Assembly: GCA_958295815.1 (NCBI GenBank)
Contig: OY282374.1
Span: 2,066,856-2,130,855 of the forward strand
Source: Candidatus Poribacteria bacterium
GTDB taxonomy: Bacteria > Poribacteria > WGA-4E > WGA-3G
Direction: 5' to 3'
DNA: 64,000 nt
The position numbers and the translations under genes were made by a program. Numbering within the stretch: the stretch's first letter is position 1; each line of letters opens with the position of its first letter. Of the stretch, positions 49,090 to 57,857 are shown piece after piece. The notes under the pieces are model-generated. The model was not told where the DNA came from. It searched no databases and was given only the letters and a program-made list of their open reading frames with translations.

Positions 49090-49347
49090 ATGTTTGTTTG
49101 TGTAGCTTGTGGTTATTTGTGGAAGGAAGCAGATACTCCCCCAGACGAGTGCCCCGCTTGCACGGCACCCAAAGAAAAATATATTCCTTATGATGACCGC
49201 GCAGAACGATGGGTGAAACGCGCAGTAGCAGCCCACGTCATGTATCCGGACGAAGAAGGCGCAGACCTTCGCGCAGAAAATTCTGCTCTCTCGTCACATG
49301 TCAGATTCGCCCTCGTTGGGTTACTAGCCGATCTACAGAAAGAGTAA
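49090..49347 (+). CDS. rubredoxin-like domain protein
   Basis: An 85-residue protein starting MFVCVACGYLWKEADTPPDECPACTAPKEKYI, a rubredoxin-like iron site with CxxCG at 4-8 and CPAC at 21-24. The first pair is followed by only 13 residues before the second, shorter than in classic rubredoxin. The rest is a helical tail. Electron transfer or zinc binding is likely. AAAGGA precedes the ATG and a hairpin follows. Confidence 0.8.
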   Translation: MFVCVACGYLWKEADTPPDECPACTAPKEKYIPYDDRAERWVKRAVAAHVMYPDEEGADLRAENSALSSHVRFALVGLLADLQKE

Positions 49348-49354
49348 AACGTGA

Positions 49355-49386
49355 AAGGATCCTCGATTTTCCAGTCGAGGTTCCTT
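49355..49386 (+). terminator. hairpin after rubredoxin-like gene
   Basis: AAGGATCCTCGA (49355-49366) pairs with TCGAGGTTCCTT (49375-49386) with one mismatch; the T-run after it is weak. Confidence 0.55.
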
Positions 49387-49522
49387 CTCCGTTCTGCTAT
49401 GAGTGTTGTTTTTTATTCATACTTGTCAAAAAATTATAGCTTGGTCTTCCGGGCAAAACATTAAACAGAAAGGATGCGGCATTACCCAATTAGGGTTTTT
49501 TGTCCAAGAAACTACCGCAATA

Positions 49523-51046
49523 ATGGAAATGAAACAGATACGTTATCTGCTGATTCTATTCTTTGTCGCCTTACACGGAATGGCATCAGCACAAGATCTC
49601 TCGGACCGGGTGATAGAGCACACTTATCCCAATGGTCTGAAATTGTTGATGATTGAACGCCATACCTCACCGACCGTCGCGCCGTACATTCTCTTTAGAG
49701 CAGGATCCGTAGATGAATCAAACGATTCACGCGGTATCGCGCACATGCTGGAACACATGTTGTTCAAAGGCACTAAAACGATCGGCACAAGAGATTATGA
49801 AAAAGAGAAGCCGGTGCTTGCCGAAATTGACCGAATAGGCGATGCACTTGACATGGAACGTGCGAAAGGCTCCAGAGCGGATGCTGTTAAGATTGCTGAA
49901 TTAGAAGCGGCACTTAAAACACAACAAGAACTCGCGAAAGAATGGATCGTTACGGGTGAATATACCGAAATCTATACGCAACACGGTAGTACTGGATTCA
50001 ACGCTGGCACCTCCGTTGACTGGACTCTTTATACAGTCGAATTGCCGTCTAACAAGTTAGAGTTGTGGGCAATGCTCGAGTCCGATCGGCTTAAGAATGC
50101 TGTCCTACGCGAATTCTATGTTGAGCGGGAGGCTGTCAAAGAGGAACGCCGAATGGCGGTTGATACCCGTCCAGGTGGCAAACTCTATGAACAGTTTATG
50201 GCTGCTGCCTTTACTGCACACCCGTACGGCATCCCGATTATCGGTTGGGAATCGGAAATCGCCATGCTGAATCGTCGGAAAGCAGAAGAGTTTTTCCGGA
50301 CCTACTATGCTCCAAATAACTCGGTCGTAGTTATTGTTGGGAGTATTGATCCTGACGAAACGATTGCCCTCATTGAAAAATACTTCGGCGATATGCAGCC
50401 ACAAGCACTTCCTCCTGAAGTGACAATTGACGAGCCTCCACAGGAAGGGGAACGCCGGGTTGATGTCGAGTTTGATGCTGAACCCCAGCTTATGATTGGG
50501 TACCATAAACCGACACTCCCACATTTTGACAATTATGTGCTGGATATGATCGCTTCTATCGTTTCCGATGGTCGCACCTCTCGGTTTTACAAGAATATCG
50601 TTGAAGAAGGAATTGGTGTCTCTGCTAATGCGGCTAACGGGTATCCAGGGGTGCGTTACGACAATCTCTTTTTCATAAGTGGTACACCACGTTCACCACA
50701 CACAACCCTCGACGTTGAAGAAGCGATTTATACAGAGCTAGAAAAACTTAAAACTGAGCCTGTTACGGAGAAGGAATTTAAACGCATCCTTAAGCAGGTT
50801 GATGCTGACTTCATCCGAGGACTTAGTTCAAATGCTGGAATGGCACGTCAGTTATCTTACTATGAGGGATTTGCTGGGAATTGGCGCTACCTACTCGATT
50901 GGCGTGAAAACATGTATAAAATTACGCCGGAAGACATCATGAAAGTCGCAAATACCTATTTTACTAAAAGCAATCGCACCGTCGCTACACTCATTAAAAA
51001 AGAGGCAGTGGCATCCGCCGGTGATGACGCGGAGGGCAAGGAATAA
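49523..51046 (+). CDS. M16 family metallopeptidase, catalytic-type
   Basis: A 507-residue exported M16 peptidase from ATG 49523 (MEMKQIRYLLILFFVALHGMASAQ as signal). The frame extends 40 codons further upstream but without a signal or ribosome site. The zinc motif HxxEH is intact in GIAHMLEHMLFKGT, with the downstream glutamate in VEREAVKEERR. Domain 2 begins near AFTAHPYGIPIIGW and ends TLIKKEAVASAGDD. Its stop shares one base with the next start (TAATG), giving a coupled pair of M16 proteins. Confidence 0.93.
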   Translation: MEMKQIRYLLILFFVALHGMASAQDLSDRVIEHTYPNGLKLLMIERHTSPTVAPYILFRAGSVDESNDSRGIAHMLEHMLFKGTKTIGTRDYEKEKPVLAEIDRIGDALDMERAKGSRADAVKIAELEAALKTQQELAKEWIVTGEYTEIYTQHGSTGFNAGTSVDWTLYTVELPSNKLELWAMLESDRLKNAVLREFYVEREAVKEERRMAVDTRPGGKLYEQFMAAAFTAHPYGIPIIGWESEIAMLNRRKAEEFFRTYYAPNNSVVVIVGSIDPDETIALIEKYFGDMQPQALPPEVTIDEPPQEGERRVDVEFDAEPQLMIGYHKPTLPHFDNYVLDMIASIVSDGRTSRFYKNIVEEGIGVSANAANGYPGVRYDNLFFISGTPRSPHTTLDVEEAIYTELEKLKTEPVTEKEFKRILKQVDADFIRGLSSNAGMARQLSYYEGFAGNWRYLLDWRENMYKITPEDIMKVANTYFTKSNRTVATLIKKEAVASAGDDAEGKE

Positions 51047-53193
51047 TGAAAAAATGGACTTCTACAGGACTTCTCATCACCACACTGATCGTTGGTCTCA
51101 TTGTGTGGGGAACTCCATCTACATTCGCTAAACCGCATGCAGAACTCACCTTTGAGCCTATTGAGTTTAAACCCCCTGTTCCAGAGATGCGTACACTCTC
51201 AAACGGGATGACGCTCTATCTAATCGAAGACCATGAGCTGCCGCTTTTCAACATTAACGGTTTGATTAAGACCGGCGACATCTACGATCCACCCGATAAG
51301 GTGGGCTTGGCATCCATATTCTCAAGCGTCATGCGAACCGGCGGCACGGTGTCGCGTGAGCCTGACATGCTCAATGAGGAATTGGAATCTATGGCGGCTT
51401 CTGTTGAAGTCGGTATGTCCCAAGAATACGGCACGGTTAATCTTTCAACGCTTGCGGATGACATCGAAAAAGGATTAGAAATATTTGCCGATGTACTCAG
51501 GAATCCGGCGTTTCGTGAAGACAAACTGGAACTCCGAAAACAGCAGTCAATCGAACGAATCCGTCGGCGAAATGATAATCCTATCCAACTCGGATTCCGT
51601 AATTTCTCTGCTTTGCTCTACGGGACAGATCATCCTTTTGGGTGGTATACCAGCATGGAAGGCATAGAAAGCATCACTGTTGATGACCTTAAAGCGTTTC
51701 ATGCAAAGTATTATCATCCCAATAACATAATGCTCGCGATTACCGGTGATTTTGATACGGAAACCTTAATCGCCCAACTTGAAAAAGTATTTGAGGGATG
51801 GGAAACAGCAGAGATTGCGTTTCCTGATGTTCCAATAATAGATGGCACTTCGAAACCTTCTGTTAATTATATCTTTAAAGATCTGAATCAGACGACAATG
51901 TTAATCGGAGATTTCGGTATCAAACGTACACCGGATTTCCCTGATTTCTTCCCACTCCGCGTTATGAATGATATTCTCGGTGAAGGTGGGTTCACTTCCC
52001 GTCTTATGTCGGAAGTGCGTGAGAAACATGGGCTTGCCTATGCCGTAGGCAGTATGATGCAGACGAGTTACTACACGAATCCAGGGGTATGGTTGGCATA
52101 TTCGCAGACCCGTGCAGATAAAACGGCAGAAGCGATTGCTCTGATTATTGATGTTATCAGTGGACTCCGAGATGTCCCAGTGCCGGAAGACGAATTGCAA
52201 CGCACCAAAGATGCGCTCATCAATTCCTTCGTTTTTGGGTTTGAGAGCAGCTCGCAAATCGCTTTCCAGCAGATGATACTTGACTATCGTGGTTATGCCC
52301 CGGATTACCTGGCAACCTATACCGATAATATTGCTAAGGTCACAGCGGAAGACGTCCAGGCAGTCGCGCAAAAGTATCTCCATCCCGATGGACTCACGAT
52401 TGTCACCGTCGGTAATAAGGACAGTTTCGACAGACCTCTTGATGAGTTCGGTGAGGTTAACGAGATTGAGATAGAGCGACCGGAAGCACCGCCTGCTGAA
52501 CCGATGCCTGAGGCGAGTGAGACGGATATGGTGAAGGCTAAGGAAGTACTTGCTACAGCAGTTGATGCACATGGTGGACTTGAGAAGTTGCAAGCGGTGA
52601 AAAACATAGTCTTGGAGGCACGCGCGACTGCAAGCACACCGATGGGACAAATGCAAATCGAAGGTAAGTCATACTACCTTTACCCTGATAAGTTTAGACA
52701 AGATGTCAAGATGCCTCAAGGTGAAATGAGTTATGTCTATGATGGTACCACTGGATTTGCGCTAACACCAATGGGTGCACAGCCTCTGCCCCCTGATGTG
52801 GCTAATTCTTTTAAAGATGCCGTTTTCCGAGAAACCTTATGGCTTCTAACGAATCTTTCGCAAAGCGACATCGCGATTCAATATGCTGGTGCGGAAGAGG
52901 TACAGGGTAAATCTGCTCATGTTCTCCTTGTTCCACAGCCATCTGGTGAAGTCTTGCGGGTTTTTGTGAATGAAGAGACGCACTATGTTGTAAAGGTCGC
53001 TTATCGCGAAATGGCGCAAGGCGTTACAGCGAACAGGGAAACGCTCATGGATGATTTTCGCGATGTTGACGGTGTTAAAGTTCCATACCATACCGTTCAG
53101 AACGTAGACGGTCAACTCTTTTCTGAGAGTTGGATAACAGGTGTCACGTTGAACGCTGAAATCGACGAGACACTGTTTCAGGAGTCAAATTAG
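51046..53193 (+). CDS. M16 family protein without HxxEH, with C-terminal LolA-like domain
   Basis: A 715-residue exported protein (signal ITTLIVGLIVWGTPSTFA). Residues 40-470 form an M16 fold, but where the active partner has GIAHMLEHMLFKGT this one has GLASIFSSVMRTGG, so the zinc ligands are absent. Other family marks remain, such as YHPNNIMLAITGDFD. Residues 500-715 form a LolA/outer-membrane lipoprotein-like beta domain (AVDAHGGLEKLQAVKNIVLEARA, GEMSYVYDGTTGFAL). Pairs of active and inactive M16 subunits that work as one peptidase are known, and the one-base overlap fits a heterodimer. Confidence 0.9.
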   Translation: MKKWTSTGLLITTLIVGLIVWGTPSTFAKPHAELTFEPIEFKPPVPEMRTLSNGMTLYLIEDHELPLFNINGLIKTGDIYDPPDKVGLASIFSSVMRTGGTVSREPDMLNEELESMAASVEVGMSQEYGTVNLSTLADDIEKGLEIFADVLRNPAFREDKLELRKQQSIERIRRRNDNPIQLGFRNFSALLYGTDHPFGWYTSMEGIESITVDDLKAFHAKYYHPNNIMLAITGDFDTETLIAQLEKVFEGWETAEIAFPDVPIIDGTSKPSVNYIFKDLNQTTMLIGDFGIKRTPDFPDFFPLRVMNDILGEGGFTSRLMSEVREKHGLAYAVGSMMQTSYYTNPGVWLAYSQTRADKTAEAIALIIDVISGLRDVPVPEDELQRTKDALINSFVFGFESSSQIAFQQMILDYRGYAPDYLATYTDNIAKVTAEDVQAVAQKYLHPDGLTIVTVGNKDSFDRPLDEFGEVNEIEIERPEAPPAEPMPEASETDMVKAKEVLATAVDAHGGLEKLQAVKNIVLEARATASTPMGQMQIEGKSYYLYPDKFRQDVKMPQGEMSYVYDGTTGFALTPMGAQPLPPDVANSFKDAVFRETLWLLTNLSQSDIAIQYAGAEEVQGKSAHVLLVPQPSGEVLRVFVNEETHYVVKVAYREMAQGVTANRETLMDDFRDVDGVKVPYHTVQNVDGQLFSESWITGVTLNAEIDETLFQESN

Positions 53194-53225
53194 GCTACTA
53201 AAACCTAATTTGGTTGCTTTGCATT

Positions 53226-54005
53226 GTGAAAAATCTAAATTTACAGGTTCGCTACTTTCAAGATAGCACACCGGCAGATGTGCCGTGCCGTGAAACTGCT
53301 TTCATCCGGCGCGAGTTTGAGATGCCGTTGCCAGTTGATGAGACTGCTTTGGTTCTCGTTGATTTGTGGAACGTGCATTTCATCGAAAGTTGGATAGAAC
53401 GCGCAGCGCAGGTGACGAAAGATTGCGTTGTGCCGGTGATAGATGCCGCGCGGCAGGCGGGCTTGACGATTGTGCATGCCCCATCACCACCGGTAGCGGA
53501 GCAGTATCCACAGCTCCAGCGGCACAAGCCACCTGAACCGTCGGTGCCTTCGGCGTGGCCACCCTCTGATTTCCGAAGTCGGGAGGGTGACTACGACGTT
53601 TACCGCGGTCCGCGCAGTCAACCGCCGGGTATCGGTGTGCATTGGGATAAGTTGGCATCACAACTCGCTGTTTCGCCTGCGATTGATGTGAAACCCGAAG
53701 AGTTTGTTATCGCTACCGGACAACAGTTGCATGAACTGCTTGAGGAGCGACGTATCTTGCATCTACTCTTTGCCGGTTTTGCAACAAACTGGTGTGTACT
53801 GGGTAGGGATTACGGGATTCGCTCTATGAGTCGGTATGGCTATAACATCGTTCTACTCCGCGACGCCACGACAGGTGTGGAGTTTCCCGATACTTACGAT
53901 AATCTGTTCACCACAGAGATCTCTATTCGGGAGGTGGAACAGCAGTACGGATTCAGTGCGTCAAATGTCGATTTCTTTGAGGCGGTTGAGAAGGGGTCAA
54001 CGTAG
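53226..54005 (+). CDS. isochorismatase-fold cysteine hydrolase
   Basis: A 259-residue protein of the isochorismatase-like hydrolase family. ALVLVDLWNVHF (about residues 42-53) supplies the catalytic Asp; the lysine equivalent lies near KPEEFVIATGQQL; LLFAGFATNWCVLGRDYGIRSM carries the nucleophilic cysteine with the cis-peptide. Members hydrolyse amides or vinyl ethers, and the substrate cannot be read here. The start is unsure: GTG 53226 gives a compact protein, while TTG 53214 adds 4 residues. Neither has a clear ribosome site. Confidence 0.85.
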   Translation: MKNLNLQVRYFQDSTPADVPCRETAFIRREFEMPLPVDETALVLVDLWNVHFIESWIERAAQVTKDCVVPVIDAARQAGLTIVHAPSPPVAEQYPQLQRHKPPEPSVPSAWPPSDFRSREGDYDVYRGPRSQPPGIGVHWDKLASQLAVSPAIDVKPEEFVIATGQQLHELLEERRILHLLFAGFATNWCVLGRDYGIRSMSRYGYNIVLLRDATTGVEFPDTYDNLFTTEISIREVEQQYGFSASNVDFFEAVEKGST

Positions 54006-54041
54006 CGTCTGCTTCTGGTGAGTATAATCCGTTTTCCATGT

Positions 54042-54073
54042 AGGGCGAGGTATTTATACCTCGCCCTTTTCGT
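54042..54073 (+). terminator. intrinsic terminator
   Basis: An 11-bp stem AGGGCGAGGTA/TACCTCGCCCT with TTTA loop followed by TTT, 36 bases after the stop at 54005. Confidence 0.85.
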
Positions 54074-54113
54074 ATAAACTACTAATGGACGAAATTAACG
54101 GGACGACATCAGC

Positions 54114-54818
54114 ATGAAAACCAAAAAATCACAAGAATCTCGAAAATTACTGGAGTCCGTAAGGGATAAATACAACCAAACCGATGAACTTGACCGCCGC
54201 GAAGAGGAGGCCGAATACGGGTTGGGAGAGCATGAAGAGGTGTTTATTGAGAAATTCTCGATAGACAGTAGGCTACTGGACATCGGTTGCGCGTCTGGAC
54301 GGTTATGCCTCGCCCTTGCGAAACTCGGATACTCCGTCACCGGTATAGATGTTGCCGAAAAACAGATAGAACAGGCACAGCGGATTGCTGAAACGGAGAA
54401 TGTTAACTTAACATTTCTACATTACGAACCGCCAACACTGCCGTTTCCCGATGCGTCTTTTGCAGCGGCTTTTATGGAGAACGTCTACTGTTATATCCCG
54501 CATCGTACAGGGCGGATTGCTTTTTTGGCAGAAGTCGCACGGGTACTCAATCCCAACGGTCAACTATTTTTGTCTAACACAGTTCTTGATGGTATTATTG
54601 ACAGTTACGAACCGACTTATGATGAGAACTATGACCGATTTGCTCCAAACTACGAGACGTTAGAAAAGGGTGATAATTTTTGGTTAGAGGAGGATCCGAT
54701 TTACGTGCACTATTTCTTCGCTGATGACCTAAAAGCGGAGTTGGAAGAATCGCCGTTTCGGGTTCTGAGTTCGTCTGTAGAGGATGAGAAGGTACGGTGT
54801 GTTTTACGAAGAGGATAA
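54114..54818 (+). CDS. class I SAM-dependent methyltransferase
   Basis: A 234-residue methyltransferase. The SAM site is in RLLDIGCASGRLCLALAKLG (motif I, about residues 53-72), then VTGIDVAEKQIEQAQRI (motif II), PFPDASFAAAFMENVYCYIP (motif III) and VLNPNGQLFLSN. It has no signal and would be cytoplasmic. Its target is unknown. The start ATG at 54114 has only a weak GACGAC region. It is followed after 44 bases by a converging small-gene cassette. Confidence 0.9.
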   Translation: MKTKKSQESRKLLESVRDKYNQTDELDRREEEAEYGLGEHEEVFIEKFSIDSRLLDIGCASGRLCLALAKLGYSVTGIDVAEKQIEQAQRIAETENVNLTFLHYEPPTLPFPDASFAAAFMENVYCYIPHRTGRIAFLAEVARVLNPNGQLFLSNTVLDGIIDSYEPTYDENYDRFAPNYETLEKGDNFWLEEDPIYVHYFFADDLKAELEESPFRVLSSSVEDEKVRCVLRRG

Positions 54819-54862
54819 ATTGTTAAGGGCAATTCCAGTAAGTGCTGAGATTTATAGGAATA

Positions 54863-55255
54863 CTATAAAGATTCATCAAAGCGTTTGAAGAGTCTATCTC
54901 CGTCTTTAGGTGAACTAATTGTAGATTCCTCGTTTTTTGAAAAAACAGATTCAAATTCTCCTTCCGCTAATAGATTGTCAATTGTCTCACAGATAATTTC
55001 TTCAGTAAGTTCTTGGACAATCATCATATTAGATGTCCAGAAATACAAACCTTTGGCACATTCTCCAGTCTTTTTATAGTGTTTCATCAATGTGACAATA
55101 TTTTGAAGAGTAAAAAAGACAGCGGAGAAACTCTCACCGTTAGGAAAAGTGACTTGAACATCAACATTGTCGTTGTTCGGATCCAGAGGTGCGATTCCAC
55201 TATAGATTGTTAATTGGTAATCATTATGCTGAATAATTATGTAAGGTTTATCCAC
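54863..55255 (-). CDS. small protein, possible immunity partner
   Basis: A 130-residue protein starting at GTG 55255, with a strong GGAGGT 7 bases upstream. It has a mixed alpha/beta sequence (YIIIQHNDYQLTIYSG, VDVQVTFPNGESFSAVFFTLQNIVTLMKHY, LTEEIICETIDNLLAEGEFESVF), no cysteine pair and no membrane segment. The GTG overlaps the upstream small gene by 8 bases. Its position right after a candidate BECR-type nuclease suggests an immunity or antitoxin role. I do not recognise the family with confidence. Confidence 0.6.
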   Translation of the reverse strand: MDKPYIIIQHNDYQLTIYSGIAPLDPNNDNVDVQVTFPNGESFSAVFFTLQNIVTLMKHYKKTGECAKGLYFWTSNMMIVQELTEEIICETIDNLLAEGEFESVFSKNEESTISSPKDGDRLFKRFDESL

Positions 55256-55550
55256 TTATATTACCTCCAAAATGTTGCAAAACTTCGTTAATCACCTTCT
55301 GCTGGTTATCTTTACCAGAGATTCCTAAAATTTCGAGCTGACCACCTCTTATTCTCCAGTAGACTCGCGCACCACCGCGGGTTCGTGATTCAGTAATTCC
55401 GTTACCAATTGGTTTATTTCCTATTCCGGGATTCGTGTTTCCTCTTTTCAGTTGGTCGGTAATCTTTTTAATTTCTACTTGGAAGGATGTTAGCGTTTTC
55501 CATCCTTCGCGTAGAAGTACAGGACTTTCGGAAATTCGATTGATTAGCAT
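55248..55550 (-). CDS. small BECR-like toxin candidate
   Basis: A 100-residue protein. Its second half NPGIGNKPIGNGITESRTRGGARVYWRIRGGQLEILGISGKDNQQKVINEVLQHFG (landmark only) has the NPG-G-G-I-E-R-GGARVYYR and GKxNQ pattern I associate with small BECR-fold RNases of bacterial toxin systems. It overlaps the upstream coiled-coil gene by 7 bases and the downstream gene by 8, so the three are translated together. It is a free-standing gene, not the tail of a large exported toxin. Function is inference. Confidence 0.55.
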   Translation of the reverse strand: MLINRISESPVLLREGWKTLTSFQVEIKKITDQLKRGNTNPGIGNKPIGNGITESRTRGGARVYWRIRGGQLEILGISGKDNQQKVINEVLQHFGGNISG

Positions 55551-55852
55551 TCCTCAAATCGCCATCTACGTGTTTGGGTTTGGAGTTGCGTCAGATATGC
55601 GCGAGCATCAGTTACCAATTGCTTGTGCTCAGCAACAATCTCTTGCAGTTGAGAGGCAGTCTCTTCAAGTTCTGCTTTTTCTTTTTCTAATTTGCGACTT
55701 TTTTCTTTTGCGGGTTTCAACGCTTCTGTTTCCTCAGCGTCTAATTCAGCGAAGATGGCTGAAAGTTCTGCTTGTTCCTGTTCTGTCAAAGTACCTTCTG
55801 TTTCACGGAGTCGAAGTTGTTCTAATCTTTGCTGCCTATTTGTACGTTTCAT
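55544..55852 (-). CDS. small charged coiled-coil protein
   Basis: A 102-residue protein from ATG 55852 (AGGAG upstream; a TTG just before adds one residue). It begins MKRTNRQQRLEQLRLRETEG, contains TLTEQEQAELSAIFAELDAEE, then a long heptad-rich stretch (KEKSRKLEKEKAELEETASQLQEIV) typical of a coiled coil. It heads the three-gene overlapping set and could be the regulator of the toxin-like pair. Similar short proteins are common as unnamed neighbours of small gene cassettes. Confidence 0.6.
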   Translation of the reverse strand: MKRTNRQQRLEQLRLRETEGTLTEQEQAELSAIFAELDAEETEALKPAKEKSRKLEKEKAELEETASQLQEIVAEHKQLVTDARAYLTQLQTQTRRWRFEEC

Positions 55853-55917
55853 CAATTTGCTCTCCTACTGGTAATTCAGTTCTGCGTGGGATTTTCAACG
55901 TCTATATCTGCGCGTTT

Positions 55918-57813
55918 TTAGTCAGCAGCAACAGTTTCCAAGGGCGGAAGTTCAGGGTAATTCCCACGTGCGTGTCGCCATGCGATAACGCCTTCAGCGA
56001 TCATCCAGATCTGTAGTGCCTCTACAACAATACCGAATCCAAAGAGTAGATATTTTCCGGTGAAGAGCCATCCTGTCTCTGGATTGAACATCTGATGGAG
56101 CATTGCCCACGCAGGCATGATAAGCATGACAACCATCGGGAGAAATGCGAACCAGATAGGCTTGTTCCGACGCAGGAGATAGAAGACGATTACCATAAAG
56201 GCTAATCCCGCCAAGAGTTGATTCGTCGCACCGAAGAGGGGCCAGAGCGTCAAACCACCACTACCGGGTCCACTCGGTCCCTGCAGCAAGGCGACAGCAG
56301 CAGCGAGTACCAGCGCAAGGGCAGTCGCGATGTAACGATTCTTCAACGGCTTGATGTTGACGGTTTCTGCCAGCTCAAAGATGACATATCGTTGAAGCCG
56401 TGTCGCTGTATCTAATGTCGTTGCAGCGAAACTCGCGACGAGTACCGCCATAATCGAAATACTCATCTTGAGCGGAATACCGAGCGAGGCGAGAAAGTTC
56501 CCACCCCCATCAACAAAAGCACTTACCTTTGCTCTGAGATTGTGACTTGCCCAACCTCCAACGACCGTTGTCGTACCATCAGCGTTTGTTGACGTTGTGC
56601 TCGTAGCGTAACGGGTTCTCCACGCATCTTGATTGGTAACAGGTGCCGTGCTTTCTGCTTTGATGATAGGTTCAAAGGTGTAACTTGCACCTGTGCCGGT
56701 ACGATTGAAAATACCCATGCCGATACCAGCACAGCAGGCGAGAATAACGATCACGGCGAGTCCACCCTCAAGGAGCATCGCACCGTAGCCAACGTATTGT
56801 GCATCACCTTCGGAGGCTACCTGTTTGCTGGAAGTCCCGGAACTCACCATGCAGTGGAAACCGCTAACAGCACCACACGCAATTGTAATGAACAAAAAGG
56901 GCCAAATCGGTGGTGCGTCCGGTGGGATATCAGAAGCAACAGCAGGCGCGGATGCCGCCAAATCTGCTCTACCTGTCAACCCCGCGACGGCGAGTCCAAG
57001 CACGAGTAAAACCAGTGCTAATACCAATTCGTGGCTATTGATGAAATCTCTTGGTTGTAGGAGTGTCCATACAGGCAGCACCGAAGCGATAAAGCAGTAG
57101 ACAAAGAGCACCAGTGTCCAAATCACTACGACGTTCAAATACGTTTGTCCGAGCAGTGGAATACCGAGCCATTGTCCTAAATCAATTGGTAGGACGTAAG
57201 CACCCACTGCCATCGCAATATACATGATACCGAGAGCAACAATAGATGGCACGAGGATATTACCACCTCTGCGGTAGATCCAGATGCCGATAGCTATTGC
57301 GAGTGGAATTTCTACCCAAACGGATAGGACGGATTCAGGGTAGTAAGAAAAAATGAGGGCGATGACTAAGCCGAAGATTGCAAGGACAATAGTCAAACCC
57401 ATAAAGAGGACGAAAAGGAAGAGAAATTTAGCGCGGGGACCGATCATTCTTCCGGCAACTTCGCCGACACTCTGCCCACGGTTGCGTAGCGAAACAACAA
57501 GCGCACCAAAGTCATGAACAGCACCGATAAACACCGAACCGAGGACAACCCACAGCAATGCTGGCAACCATCCCCAAAAGACAGCAATCGCGGGTCCTAC
57601 AATCGGACCCGTACCCGCGATGCTCGTGAAATGATGTCCAAAGATAATCTCTTTTTTCGTGGGGACGTAGTCAACATCATCTCGTAATTCTTCACTCGGT
57701 ACCTTCGCTTGCGCGTCTAAGCCGAAGATCTTTCTTGCCAACCATTTGCCGTACGTATGATACGCAACGATAAAGCCGACAAAACTCAAAACTGCAATAA
57801 TAAGTGTATTCAT
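55918..57813 (-). CDS. cstA: carbon starvation protein CstA (peptide/pyruvate transporter family)
   Basis: A 631-residue polytopic membrane protein of the CstA family with about sixteen hydrophobic helices. Family words are YHTYGKWLARKIFGLD near the start, GHHFTSIAGTGPIVGPAIAVFWGWLPALLWVVLGSVFIGAVHDFGALVVSLRNRG, then CGAVSGFHCMVSSGTSSKQV and SFAATTLDTATRLQRYV. In E. coli, family members import peptides or pyruvate during carbon limitation. It is 44 bases downstream of xylA on the same strand, so a sugar-starvation operon is plausible. Confidence 0.94.
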   Translation of the reverse strand: MNTLIIAVLSFVGFIVAYHTYGKWLARKIFGLDAQAKVPSEELRDDVDYVPTKKEIIFGHHFTSIAGTGPIVGPAIAVFWGWLPALLWVVLGSVFIGAVHDFGALVVSLRNRGQSVGEVAGRMIGPRAKFLFLFVLFMGLTIVLAIFGLVIALIFSYYPESVLSVWVEIPLAIAIGIWIYRRGGNILVPSIVALGIMYIAMAVGAYVLPIDLGQWLGIPLLGQTYLNVVVIWTLVLFVYCFIASVLPVWTLLQPRDFINSHELVLALVLLVLGLAVAGLTGRADLAASAPAVASDIPPDAPPIWPFLFITIACGAVSGFHCMVSSGTSSKQVASEGDAQYVGYGAMLLEGGLAVIVILACCAGIGMGIFNRTGTGASYTFEPIIKAESTAPVTNQDAWRTRYATSTTSTNADGTTTVVGGWASHNLRAKVSAFVDGGGNFLASLGIPLKMSISIMAVLVASFAATTLDTATRLQRYVIFELAETVNIKPLKNRYIATALALVLAAAVALLQGPSGPGSGGLTLWPLFGATNQLLAGLAFMVIVFYLLRRNKPIWFAFLPMVVMLIMPAWAMLHQMFNPETGWLFTGKYLLFGFGIVVEALQIWMIAEGVIAWRHARGNYPELPPLETVAAD

Positions 57814-57857
57814 GAGCGAAGCTCCGACTTTTTCAAGATAGTGCTCGCTGACTTCGT

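Noticed and set aside
49403..49522. N-terminal extension of the first M16 peptidase
   Set aside because: The extension has no ribosome site or signal; the signal peptide begins at ATG 49523.
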